From assembly GCA_946186185.1 (NCBI GenBank), contig CAMHMJ010000014.1, positions 1 through 64,000 of the forward strand: DNA of 64,000 nucleotides, written 5' to 3'. Of this stretch, positions 1-9,282 are shown piece after piece. A program made the translations under genes and the position numbers. Source of the stretch: an uncultured Treponema sp. (GTDB taxonomy: Bacteria > Spirochaetota > Spirochaetia > Treponematales > Treponemataceae). A model generated the notes under the pieces. The model searched no databases, was not told the origin of the DNA, and saw only the letters and a list, made by a program, of their open reading frames with translations. Numbering within the stretch: the first letter of the stretch is position 1; every line of letters starts with the position of its first letter.

Positions 1-917
1 CGGTCAGAACTAGAAGCAGGGTCTTGATAGCCTGCATAAAAATACCCTGGAGTTTCTGGAGGTAAATCAATTACGTTAGGTATTAAAACATTTTCTTGAA
101 CCGGATTGTTAGAAAAAATTCGAATTGTAGTATTAAAGCAATATGTATTTTCATCATTTATAAAATTAACTACAAAATTATAAGTTCCAGGAGTAATATC
201 CCTTAAGACATAATTTGGAACATAAATCTCTGGATTATAAGACGAAGGTGGCAAAGAGCCTAAATTCTCATCTGAATAATGAGCAGGTAATGAAACCACC
301 TGTAATGCATTATCTTTTACAAGAGCTCCTGTAATTTGGTCATATATACCAGCCTTAACTGTATAATCAGAATATGATGAAATATCCCAATTTTTGGTAT
401 ACAAATATAAAAATGCAGAGCCATAAGCGTTATCGACACTATCCAAATTTGTTGGAGAAAGATAAAAAACAATTGATTCTCCATAATTTAAATCAACTGA
501 AGCGACTCCAAGCAAAACAGTATTCATATATAACTGAGCATTATTGAATTCTTTTCCTTTAGGAACAGCAGCTAAATATAACTCATATACAGCTTTTTCA
601 AACTCAAAATAAACAATACCACTAAGTCCACTGGAATCATTTGCTTGAAAATTTATTTTAGAACATTGTAACGCAGTTTCTTCAGAACCATTTTTCATTT
701 TACCATATATATAAAAATCTAATTCATCGCTGTACCAGGCTGCTGGCATAAGAGTTCTGTTAAAACTAACACAAAAATCTAAAGAAGAAGCAACAATTTT
801 AATATTTGATTTATTTGATGGTATGACATAACTTCCATTTAAAATATTATTTGAACAAGAAATGGATATTGCAAAGAGAAAACAAATTAACAAATATATT
901 GATAGTCTTTTTTTCAT
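1..917 (-). CDS. Lipoprotein, partial (runs off the left edge); paralogue of the neighbouring 984-3353 protein
   Basis: Not in the ORF track. My reverse-strand translation from ATG at 917 (MKKRLSIYLLICFLFAISISCSNN...) is open to base 1. It has a lipobox-like ISISC and shares RTLMPAAWYSDELDFYIYG / FYLSPTN / AGIYDQITGA / PGTYNFVVNF blocks with the next gene. Confidence 0.85.
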   Translation of the reverse strand, partial: MKKRLSIYLLICFLFAISISCSNNILNGSYVIPSNKSNIKIVASSLDFCVSFNRTLMPAAWYSDELDFYIYGKMKNGSEETALQCSKINFQANDSSGLSGIVYFEFEKAVYELYLAAVPKGKEFNNAQLYMNTVLLGVASVDLNYGESIVFYLSPTNLDSVDNAYGSAFLYLYTKNWDISSYSDYTVKAGIYDQITGALVKDNALQVVSLPAHYSDENLGSLPPSSYNPEIYVPNYVLRDITPGTYNFVVNFINDENTYCFNTTIRIFSNNPVQENVLIPNVIDLPPETPGYFYAGYQDPASSSD

Positions 918-927
918 CTTTTTTCAT

Positions 928-965
928 AAATCGGATTATGTCTTTTTATCGACATAATCCGATTT
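928..965 (-). terminator. Perfect 15-bp stem-loop between the two paralogous lipoprotein genes
   Basis: AAATCGGATTATGTC (928-942) / GACATAATCCGATTT (951-965), 8-nt loop. Confidence 0.5.
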
Positions 966-983
966 TAATCAAAATTATTCAGA

Positions 984-3353
984 TTACTGAGTAACCTTAA
1001 ATTCCAACGTATATGTTAAAGGTCGATTTAATACATTTGTATCAGCATAGAATATGGCTTCATAAGTACCAACCTTATAATTACTTACCTGAACAGCCCA
1101 AGTAAATCCGTCGTTACCTGTTGAATCAGCTTTTGTTTTTCCAACTGTTCCAACCTTGTTATAAGAATAATCTTTTGCACCTTGTTTTCTTACTGTCAAT
1201 GAAGCTGATTTATATAATTTGTTAGCATCATTAAGAGTAAAGTAAACATATTTAACAGCGCTTGCACCAACTGTATTTACTTCAAATTCCTGGTCAGTAA
1301 TTGTAACAGCTGTTGTTGTTGAGACTGCAGGTGTTGTACCACTAAATGCTCGAACCATATCTGTTGTAATATTATAGTCGTTTTCATTCTGAATATATAC
1401 ATTTCCAGATTTTACTCTATAACTAGCAAACAAATTAATATTTTCGTATCCAGGAGCATATAACTGTGAAGAACCATTAACTGTTGAATAATCAGTTCCA
1501 TCAGTAGAATCGATTTTCCAGCTTGTCCAAATGTTTTCACCACCAAGTTCATACAGTGAAGCATATGAAGGTGTTGAACCATATGAATAAGGAATTGGAT
1601 CAATAATTAAAGTTCCGTCAGTTGTATGACTTGCAAATACAACAACTTTTGTTTTTTCAGAATCAATTGAAATTGTTTCATCAGCAGCAGTACCAGGGAA
1701 TGTGTTAAACACATCTGAAGTTTTATCTGTAACTGCATCACCTGTCAATTTCAATTCACCAGTACTTTCAGCTTCGTAGAAAGCACCATTATTAAGATTA
1801 TAAATAATCTTAAATCTGTTGATTGACAGAGGTGCGTTTGTCCAGTTGGTTGAAGTAAATGTATAATTTGCAACATCTCCCGGAACACTTGCAATACCAC
1901 TCTGATTTGTGCCTGTTGTAAATGCTGTGAAAGTACCTCCAGTTAATGCAGCACTATTTGAGTAAATATAAGTCGAATTACCAGCATCGTTTACAGCACA
2001 AAGTCGTGCAACCCAGCGGGAACCTGTAGGAATAGCAAGAACAAGTTTTTGTGCCGTTGATTCACTTGTTTTGTTTAAGGAACCATAGATGTATCTAGGA
2101 TTATTAATAGTTGTGAGTGGATTCTGTACAAAATCAGAAAGCATAGTATTCTGATAAACCTTATAATCATATGTATAAGATTTTACAGAACTCAAGTTTT
2201 TCAAATTAGACCAGTTAGTATCACCATCTGCATTGCTTGCAGGAACATCACCAGCCTTCTTTGTATTTGTACTTGCCATAAGAGCACTGACATATCCCTC
2301 TTCTGCACTAGAAGCAATATTTGTGATATCGAGAAGTTCAAGCTGGAAGTACGCTTCATTGGTTGCTTTATCAGTCCAGTTAAACTCTACAAACCAAACA
2401 TTTGATTCAGGAGTAATAGGGTTAACATATCCAACATATAAATCTTCCGGAGTATCAGGTTTCTTTTCAATTACATCAGGGACCTTTACAATACCTGTTG
2501 TTTTACGATTTGCAAGAATAAGGATAGTATCAGTATATGTAAATTTCTTTGCAACGGCACCTCCAGCAGGATTTGATTCTGTAAAGGTTACTACAAAATT
2601 ATACATACCAGCAGGAATATTAGAACCTGTAATCTCATAATTATCCGCTGCAGGTACACTTCCATCTGTTCCATACAAATCAAAAGAAGTACCTGAAGTA
2701 GGTTTCTCACTTGCTCCTACAACTGCACCGGTTTTCTGATCATAAATACCAACTTTAATGTTATATCCTGTTGTTGTTGGTTTTGAATCCCATGCAGAAT
2801 AAACCTTTAATCCAACCTGTCCATAACCATTGATGTTATTTGGAGAAAGATAAAAGTTAACCTTTTCATTATATCTCAAATCAACATTTGCATCTGCAAG
2901 CAGTAAGGCCGCAGTTATTGCATCTCCAGAATTTGCAGGAGCAGTAGCGCCGGCAGGAATTGCCGCAAGATGAAGTGTATAATTTGAAATATCCAAATCG
3001 AGAGCTACAGTACCTTTTGTGACAGAACCAGGAGTTTCTCCCGCTGCTTCTGTAAAAGTTACTTTCTGAGGATTTGTTAATGAAGTTCCTGAAACAGATG
3101 CCGCATCAATTAAATCAGTACCCCATAAATAAAAGTCCAAATCATCTGCATAAAGTGCATCAGGAACAATAGTTCGAGAAGTACCAAAAATGATATCAAG
3201 TTTATCACCGCTAGCAGTAACAGTAAGTGTCTTAACCTTTGACTCATTTTTTTCATTTTCTGAAATCATGCCAGAATTGTTTAGATTTGAGCATGAAGCC
3301 AACAAAATTGCAAACAGACCAATAATTGCAGAAAAACTGAATAATTTTTTCAT
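984..3353 (-). CDS. Large putative surface lipoprotein
   Basis: 789-aa ORF; signal peptide with LLASC lipobox; strong SD (AAGGAGG) upstream; homologous to the partial ORF 1-917. Confidence 0.85.
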   Translation of the reverse strand: MKKLFSFSAIIGLFAILLASCSNLNNSGMISENEKNESKVKTLTVTASGDKLDIIFGTSRTIVPDALYADDLDFYLWGTDLIDAASVSGTSLTNPQKVTFTEAAGETPGSVTKGTVALDLDISNYTLHLAAIPAGATAPANSGDAITAALLLADANVDLRYNEKVNFYLSPNNINGYGQVGLKVYSAWDSKPTTTGYNIKVGIYDQKTGAVVGASEKPTSGTSFDLYGTDGSVPAADNYEITGSNIPAGMYNFVVTFTESNPAGGAVAKKFTYTDTILILANRKTTGIVKVPDVIEKKPDTPEDLYVGYVNPITPESNVWFVEFNWTDKATNEAYFQLELLDITNIASSAEEGYVSALMASTNTKKAGDVPASNADGDTNWSNLKNLSSVKSYTYDYKVYQNTMLSDFVQNPLTTINNPRYIYGSLNKTSESTAQKLVLAIPTGSRWVARLCAVNDAGNSTYIYSNSAALTGGTFTAFTTGTNQSGIASVPGDVANYTFTSTNWTNAPLSINRFKIIYNLNNGAFYEAESTGELKLTGDAVTDKTSDVFNTFPGTAADETISIDSEKTKVVVFASHTTDGTLIIDPIPYSYGSTPSYASLYELGGENIWTSWKIDSTDGTDYSTVNGSSQLYAPGYENINLFASYRVKSGNVYIQNENDYNITTDMVRAFSGTTPAVSTTTAVTITDQEFEVNTVGASAVKYVYFTLNDANKLYKSASLTVRKQGAKDYSYNKVGTVGKTKADSTGNDGFTWAVQVSNYKVGTYEAIFYADTNVLNRPLTYTLEFKVTQ

Positions 3354-3386
3354 AGTTCTTTCCTCCTTGAATGATAGAAATTAAAA

Positions 3387-3950
3387 TTAGTCTTCTAAAT
3401 TGTAGTTGTAATGCTGATAAACAATAATTCCACAAGAATCTTTGTACTCCACTCCCTCCTTATTAGTTATCTTAAGAGTAAGTTTGTATGTTACCCCCAA
3501 CTTCCATTCAGAATCCGGTATATATGTCACAAACTCTCTTCCAGTCATTTTATAATTTGGAAGAGGTTTTACATCAAGATTAAATCCCGTGGACATATCT
3601 ATCACTGACCATGAATACGAAGCACAATTATACGGCGCAGATATATTTAAGGTTGCATTATCATAAACAAAATATTCTTCCCTTAACATTTGCGTTTCAT
3701 CAAACTCTTCATCATCAGGGGTTATAGTCTTATTTTGAACATCATAATTGAATTGGCTATTATAATTTTCATACAAGCCATCCATATTATTCAAACATCC
3801 GACAAACAAACCTGAACCGATGATAAGGCAGAAAATGCAAAAAAGCAAATCTTTTCTGCATAAAAAAATACCTTGATCGTTTCTTCTTATATTTGAAGAA
3901 TTATTTTGAGAAATCTTTAATTTTTTTAGTTTCAAAGTATTATGTCGCAT
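3387..3950 (-). CDS. Small putative lipoprotein
   Basis: 187-aa ORF with hydrophobic segment and LFVGC lipobox-like motif; the true start may be internal. Confidence 0.6.
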   Translation of the reverse strand: MRHNTLKLKKLKISQNNSSNIRRNDQGIFLCRKDLLFCIFCLIIGSGLFVGCLNNMDGLYENYNSQFNYDVQNKTITPDDEEFDETQMLREEYFVYDNATLNISAPYNCASYSWSVIDMSTGFNLDVKPLPNYKMTGREFVTYIPDSEWKLGVTYKLTLKITNKEGVEYKDSCGIIVYQHYNYNLED

Positions 3951-4084
3951 AATAAATCTAAAGGTTTCAAATCAAAAATTTCCCAAAAAAACAGAAAGTA
4001 AATTTTGGAATTTTTGATTTATCAAAATAATGACCAAGGATTCTGACAATCCTTTTAATCACCTCTTCCTAACTAACCTCCTGT

Positions 4085-5794
4085 TTATTTTTTATTAAAA
4101 AGATTTCGATTATATCCCAATCCAGTAGAAACTGAGAAACCTAAACATGAATCATATTTAAAACTTACATTAAGTAAGTAATTTTTCCATCCTGCGCCAA
4201 CTGTAGCCCCAACACTTGCCGAAATACCTGTGTCACCAATTATAGAACCAACACCAATCGCTCCATTCCATAAATTTAAAAATGTAGCTCCAACTTCTGC
4301 CTGAGTTCTGAAATATAAATCAGGATTCTTAAACGGAACAATATGAAATCCAACCGGTATAATTAAACCTGCACCCAACAAATACGGATTTTGAATTTTT
4401 GCCGTACTCGAGTAATAATAAGTATATGGATAATTATCATCCGGGAAAGCGAAGGTGAACTCTCCGAAGGCACCGACATAAAACGGCTCCCACTTCATTT
4501 TGGCGGCCATGTAGCCAAAATCAACTTCTACGCCAACGGGATATGGCTCCATGTGGTAAACATAGTTCAGGCGGGCATCAATCTGGTCTCCCCGTCTGAA
4601 GCGGCCACCATGCCCTACCGGGTCGTAGGTTTTTAGGTCCGGCGCCTTGTCTTTAGGCCGCAGGAAATACGGCTTTACATCAAAGAGGAAAATTGAACCG
4701 CTTTTGTGGCTCACAAGGATTTTTGAGTCGTTATGGTTAAGAGAAAAATCCACAATCTCCGTTAAATCAAAATTCGGGATATAGCCGTACTGCTTTCCCG
4801 TAACAAGATTGTAGTATCTCAAGTGATTTACATTGGTCTGAACCACAAGATAGCGTCCGCTGGAAGAAACCTTGTAGGTTTTAATTCCATCATCAATATG
4901 AATTACAAGGGCGCCGTCAGCTTCATAGGTAAAATCCTCTTCATCGGGGACTTTTTCACTTGCAGCTTTCCCCGCCGTACTCTTTCCGGCATCGCTTTCC
5001 TTTTTCTTCTTATTCTTTATCTTTTTAACTTCTACCTTCTTTACCTGCTCAAATTCTCCGTACAGCTTAGGATCCGTGGAAAATTCCTTTACAAGAATAT
5101 TCTTCTTGTCGTATGCGTAGATTATTTTTTTTGAATCCTTAGTAAAAAGAACCGGAGCCTGAACGGAACTGTTGATTTCAATTTCATCTACAAGCTTCTG
5201 GGTGTTTACATTCCATATACTTGCAACATTGTTTTCATTTCCGCTTACAAAGAAAGTACCGTTTTCAGAAAAATTCAATGTATAAATAGGACTCTGATAT
5301 TTTGGCCTGAAAACGTATTCCGTAAACTGATTTGTTACCTGGTATGCGCGGATAAGGTACACGGAACCATCCGGCAGACCGAAGGCGATATTGTTTCCGT
5401 TTTTATTGAAGGCAACCTTACTGGACTGCTTTTTGTACTGCTCGCTTATTGGGAGCGTGATCTTTTTTTCATCAGGATACAGGTAGGTATAAATATTTCC
5501 GTCAGCGGTACGGGCAATAATACGGTCATTTTCTGTGGAAGACGGGAAATATGAGGCCTGTTCGATTACATAATCTGAAGGAATTAAGGTATTTAATACA
5601 GAATAATTTTTTACATCACGGACAAGGATTTTATCCTCTTCTGTATAAAGGAATTTTGTATCGTTCTGAAGCCAGGAAAGACCGGTTGCAACAAAAGGAA
5701 CCTTAAGGATAGCCTCTGGATATTTTGTCTCTGAAAAGGCAAAATTTAAGGCAAAGAGAGAAAATATTAATTTAAGCAAAATCCGTTTCTTCAT
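4085..5794 (-). CDS. WD40/beta-propeller-like protein with putative C-terminal beta-barrel domain
   Basis: Track ORF to 5833 uses TTG; MKKRILLKLIFSLFALNFAFS at 5794 is a better signal-peptide start. WD-like repeats (ENNVASIWNVNTQKL, SGSIFLFDVK), then alternating aromatic/glycine-rich C-terminus. Confidence 0.7.
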   Translation of the reverse strand: MKKRILLKLIFSLFALNFAFSETKYPEAILKVPFVATGLSWLQNDTKFLYTEEDKILVRDVKNYSVLNTLIPSDYVIEQASYFPSSTENDRIIARTADGNIYTYLYPDEKKITLPISEQYKKQSSKVAFNKNGNNIAFGLPDGSVYLIRAYQVTNQFTEYVFRPKYQSPIYTLNFSENGTFFVSGNENNVASIWNVNTQKLVDEIEINSSVQAPVLFTKDSKKIIYAYDKKNILVKEFSTDPKLYGEFEQVKKVEVKKIKNKKKKESDAGKSTAGKAASEKVPDEEDFTYEADGALVIHIDDGIKTYKVSSSGRYLVVQTNVNHLRYYNLVTGKQYGYIPNFDLTEIVDFSLNHNDSKILVSHKSGSIFLFDVKPYFLRPKDKAPDLKTYDPVGHGGRFRRGDQIDARLNYVYHMEPYPVGVEVDFGYMAAKMKWEPFYVGAFGEFTFAFPDDNYPYTYYYSSTAKIQNPYLLGAGLIIPVGFHIVPFKNPDLYFRTQAEVGATFLNLWNGAIGVGSIIGDTGISASVGATVGAGWKNYLLNVSFKYDSCLGFSVSTGLGYNRNLFNKK

Positions 5795-6112
5795 ATCCTT
5801 AAAATCTTTCGTCCCTGAAATCTTCTTATGCAAAAACTTTGCACGCGGATACTTTTTTTAATATTCTGCCCGGCTCTTACAAAAATACCACGATTTTATA
5901 AAAACCAAACAAAATCCCGTATTATTATCGGCACTATTTGAATTTTACTTTAAACAAATTTTCATACTATTTTTTAATTTTAAAACCTTAACCTATATAT
6001 TTTTTGTTATATTTGATCATTTGTCAAGAGTTGAATTTTACACCCCCTCCTACAAGGCCTACACCCCCGAGTCTACTCCCCCGGAGCTCAGCCCTCCCGG
6101 GTGCCCTCTGCG

Positions 6113-6159
6113 TAAAAAAAAGCGCAGACTTCCGGGAAAATACAGCCGGAAATCCGCGC
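6113..6159 (-). terminator. Intrinsic terminator of the V-ATPase operon
   Basis: Minus strand: GCGCGGATTTCCGG-loop-CCGGAAGTCTGCGC followed by a T8 run (A-run 6114-6121 on +). Confidence 0.75.
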
Positions 6160-6240
6160 CTAAAAGCACTTATTCGTGCCAAAAACTAAACCGACGGGCA
6201 TCTCTTTTTGAAGGAGAACCCGTGGTATATTTTATAAAAC

Positions 6241-6672
6241 TTAAGCAATCATTGAGAATACCATTGCGAACAAAGCAACAGTTTCACAAAGACCTACTAC
6301 CATGATGTACTGTGCAAAACCTTTTCCAGTTTCACCAAGAGCATCAGAACCTGCAGCACCGGCTTTTCCCTGTGCAATAGCAGAGAAACACATACCAAGA
6401 CCAGAAGCAATTCCAAGACCAAGAGCAGTTGCCGGGTTCATTGCGCCAGCATTTACCTTTCCTGCCATGCTAGACATAAGAAGGAAGCCGTAGATTGTCT
6501 GTGTAAGAGGAGCACCGGCAAATACAGTAAGGATGAATGGAGCCGGTTTATTGTTTACATAACAACGCTTCCAAGCACCAATGGCACCCTGACCTGCAAT
6601 TCCGATACCAATTGCAGAACCAATAGCAGCAATACCCATACAAATAGCAGCACCTAACAAACCAAAATTCAT
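6241..6672 (-). CDS. atpK: V-type ATP synthase subunit K (proteolipid)
   Basis: 143 aa, glycine/alanine-rich hairpins typical of V-ATPase c/K; last gene of the V-ATPase operon. Confidence 0.93.
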   Translation of the reverse strand: MNFGLLGAAICMGIAAIGSAIGIGIAGQGAIGAWKRCYVNNKPAPFILTVFAGAPLTQTIYGFLLMSSMAGKVNAGAMNPATALGLGIASGLGMCFSAIAQGKAGAAGSDALGETGKGFAQYIMVVGLCETVALFAMVFSMIA

Positions 6673-6726
6673 AATAATTCTCCTGTTGGCTCCGGATTAA
6701 AAACCAGAGCCTGTTAATTTTATAAG

Positions 6727-8646
6727 TTATTTATCCGTTTCACTGAACGGAGCATATTTAAAGCCAGACCATGACATTCCAAGGTGATTTGAAAACTCCA
6801 GGGTATTCAAACGAACGCCATGAACGATTACTGAAAGCAGGTTCAATACCATGTTCAATCCGTGACCGAACACGAGCAGAACTACAAGAGCAAGGAACAA
6901 AACGGCGTGACCTACAAGAGGGCCTGCCATCTCGTTTACTGTTGCAGAAATTGCTGAACCTGCAAGACCTACAGCCCACAAACGGATGTAAGAAACGATG
7001 TCACTGAATACATTTACAACTCCAAGAAGAACTGAAATAATATTCTTACAGCTTTCAAGAATTGAAGCCAGTACGCTTCCGTCGTAGTTGCTGAATATAA
7101 AACTCAGGGCAAAACCGAAACCTACAAGACCAATTGAAACCTTTCCAACCGGAACACCGTAAATTATTTCTCCAAATCCAAAGATTGAAGAGCTTACAAC
7201 CATATTAAGAACTACATAGTACATACCCCAGATCTGAAGCAGTGCACCAAATTCTCCAAGGAATTTCGGAGACTTGATATATCGTGCCATTCCCTTAAGA
7301 TGTGCAACAGAAAGCTGCAAAAATCCCAGGGTGAAGCAGAATATCTGAAGGTTCTGAGCTGTAGTCAGGGTTCCCTTAGAAACATCCGTTGACCAGAACG
7401 GAAGCCATTCTTCTGTGCACGCATTTGAAATCGGTGCAAAAGAAAGAGCGGTAAGCCATTCAGGAAGTTTATCCGGAGTAAGGCCGAACCAGGTACAGGT
7501 AAGTCCGCCCCAGACAACCGTGGAAATTCCTAAGAGTAAAACCAGCTGAAAAAGAGGCGAAACCTTTTCCTTCTTGAAAACTGATTTCAGAATCATCAGA
7601 ATCGTTACAACAGTTACCAAAAGTCCGTAACCGCCGTCTCCAAAAATCATTCCAAAGAACACGGTAAAGAACAGAAGGAACCAGCCTGAAATATCGTATT
7701 CGTGATAGCCAGGAACAGTTCCCAAAAAGTCTGTAAGCGGATAAATCAGGCTTACAAGCTTGTTGTTCTTAAGCTTGGTAGGAACCTCATCTTCTTCTGA
7801 AGGGTCTGAATAAGCAACAGCCCAGTCATTCTTTTTTGCCTCTTCAAGCAGAAGATTCATGCTGTCCACAGGAACAAAGCCCGTAATCCAGGCAAGATCC
7901 GTAGACTTTCCTTCCGTGTCACCTTCCATTCCGGAATAAATTGTTTCAAACTCAATATCAGAAACCAGAGCCTTTCTGAAGGTCTTAATCTGAGGAGCAA
8001 AAACAGCCAGAGACTTGATTTTTTCATCAATTTCCCGGATTTTGTCCTGATTGTTCGAAATACGTTCAGAAATTTCCTTTGTAGAACAAGCCGGGAACGG
8101 AACCTCATAGGCTTCCGGCGGGAAACCTTCCGGTCGTTCTTCCTTTGCATCTACCAAAAGAAAACGAACTGTTTTTCTGAATCTGTTTACACATAGAGTC
8201 TTTGAATTTTCATCAATAAGAGAATATTTGTCCTCAGGAATTTCGTACATTTTGAGGGAAACATTCTTTCCTTTAAGATATTCAAAATCTGAAGGAGTAA
8301 CCTGTCCCCACTGGGCAAAACGATCCAGTTCCTGAGAATCATTTGAAATCTCTTCAAGAAGCTTTTTCTTCTGTTCTGAAAGGGAAAGGGTTTCCTTACA
8401 CTTTTCAGCGATTTCAGAATTAGAAAGCTTTACGGCAGCAGTCATCTTTTTTGGAAGTTTTATTTCTCCAAGAATAGATTCAGCAACCATTGCGTTTGAA
8501 GAAGCCTCTTTGAAGGAAGCAAGTTTTTCACCCTTTCCCTCAAGCTGCTCAAGGTGTACAACACCTAGTTTTTTCAGCTGTTCAAGAGATTCTCTTTTTT
8601 CTTTATTCAAGACAACAAGGGAGACTTTTTTCATAGGTACAATCAT
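6727..8646 (-). CDS. atpI: V-type ATP synthase subunit I
   Basis: 639 aa; soluble N-terminus plus multi-TM C-terminus (FFGMIFGDGGYGLL, SYIRLWAVGLAG). Confidence 0.93.
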   Translation of the reverse strand: MIVPMKKVSLVVLNKEKRESLEQLKKLGVVHLEQLEGKGEKLASFKEASSNAMVAESILGEIKLPKKMTAAVKLSNSEIAEKCKETLSLSEQKKKLLEEISNDSQELDRFAQWGQVTPSDFEYLKGKNVSLKMYEIPEDKYSLIDENSKTLCVNRFRKTVRFLLVDAKEERPEGFPPEAYEVPFPACSTKEISERISNNQDKIREIDEKIKSLAVFAPQIKTFRKALVSDIEFETIYSGMEGDTEGKSTDLAWITGFVPVDSMNLLLEEAKKNDWAVAYSDPSEEDEVPTKLKNNKLVSLIYPLTDFLGTVPGYHEYDISGWFLLFFTVFFGMIFGDGGYGLLVTVVTILMILKSVFKKEKVSPLFQLVLLLGISTVVWGGLTCTWFGLTPDKLPEWLTALSFAPISNACTEEWLPFWSTDVSKGTLTTAQNLQIFCFTLGFLQLSVAHLKGMARYIKSPKFLGEFGALLQIWGMYYVVLNMVVSSSIFGFGEIIYGVPVGKVSIGLVGFGFALSFIFSNYDGSVLASILESCKNIISVLLGVVNVFSDIVSYIRLWAVGLAGSAISATVNEMAGPLVGHAVLFLALVVLLVFGHGLNMVLNLLSVIVHGVRLNTLEFSNHLGMSWSGFKYAPFSETDK

Positions 8647-9266
8647 TCTTCAGCCTCCTTCTTTGCATCTGCAGCCGCCTGAAGTTTTTTCTTAGAAATT
8701 TTACTTCGGACAACGGCAGCAACCTGTTCATCACCAAGATAAACAGAAATTTTCTTGATATTTGCCTTTGTCTCTGGAATTTTTACCTTTTCAAAAAGAT
8801 TTACGCGCTGTGTTGTAGTACGCAATTCTTTTGAAAGAAGGCGAACCTGTTCATCAAGAACTTCGGCTTCCAAATCCAGTGACAGAGCTTTTTCCATTCT
8901 GTCAGCAGCCATATCTATCCATAAAGGAGTCTCGTACAAATCGTAGTCGCCACGGGTAAAATCAGCGCCTTCATAAACTGGAATGGTTACACCGGCAATA
9001 TTTCCAAATCCCTTTTTAATATTGCTCACCTTCACCATATCCGGCTTAAATGCGTCTGCTTCACCGAAAACGGAAATCCATTCGTCAAACTCTTTTTCAA
9101 GCTGAACTCGTTTTGCCCGGACTTCCTTAGCCTTGGCTTCGATAGTACGAATTTCTGTCTGGAGCTGCTGTTTTTTGAGCGTTAAAGTCGGAAGATAGCG
9201 CTTGTACATTTTAAGCGCATCTTTCTGAATCTTCTGCTCATTTTTAGTCAGCTTTAATTTTGCCAT
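8643..9266 (-). CDS. atpD: V-type ATP synthase subunit D
   Basis: 207-aa coiled coil in operon context (KLTKNEQ..., RVNLFEKVKIP). Confidence 0.92.
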   Translation of the reverse strand: MAKLKLTKNEQKIQKDALKMYKRYLPTLTLKKQQLQTEIRTIEAKAKEVRAKRVQLEKEFDEWISVFGEADAFKPDMVKVSNIKKGFGNIAGVTIPVYEGADFTRGDYDLYETPLWIDMAADRMEKALSLDLEAEVLDEQVRLLSKELRTTTQRVNLFEKVKIPETKANIKKISVYLGDEQVAAVVRSKISKKKLQAAADAKKEAEE

Positions 9267-9282
9267 ACAGTTTCCTTAATGC

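Noticed and set aside
3969-4020. Palindrome AAATCAAAAATTTCCCAAAA...TTTTGGAATTTTTGATTT as a terminator
   Set aside because: AT-only stem without a clear T tract; a hairpin is plausible but I cannot assign function.
6004-6305. Plus-strand ORFs 6004-6189 and 6021-6305
   Set aside because: They cover the C-rich intergenic stretch, the V-ATPase terminator and the atpK 3' end; no protein resemblance, so coding is unlikely.
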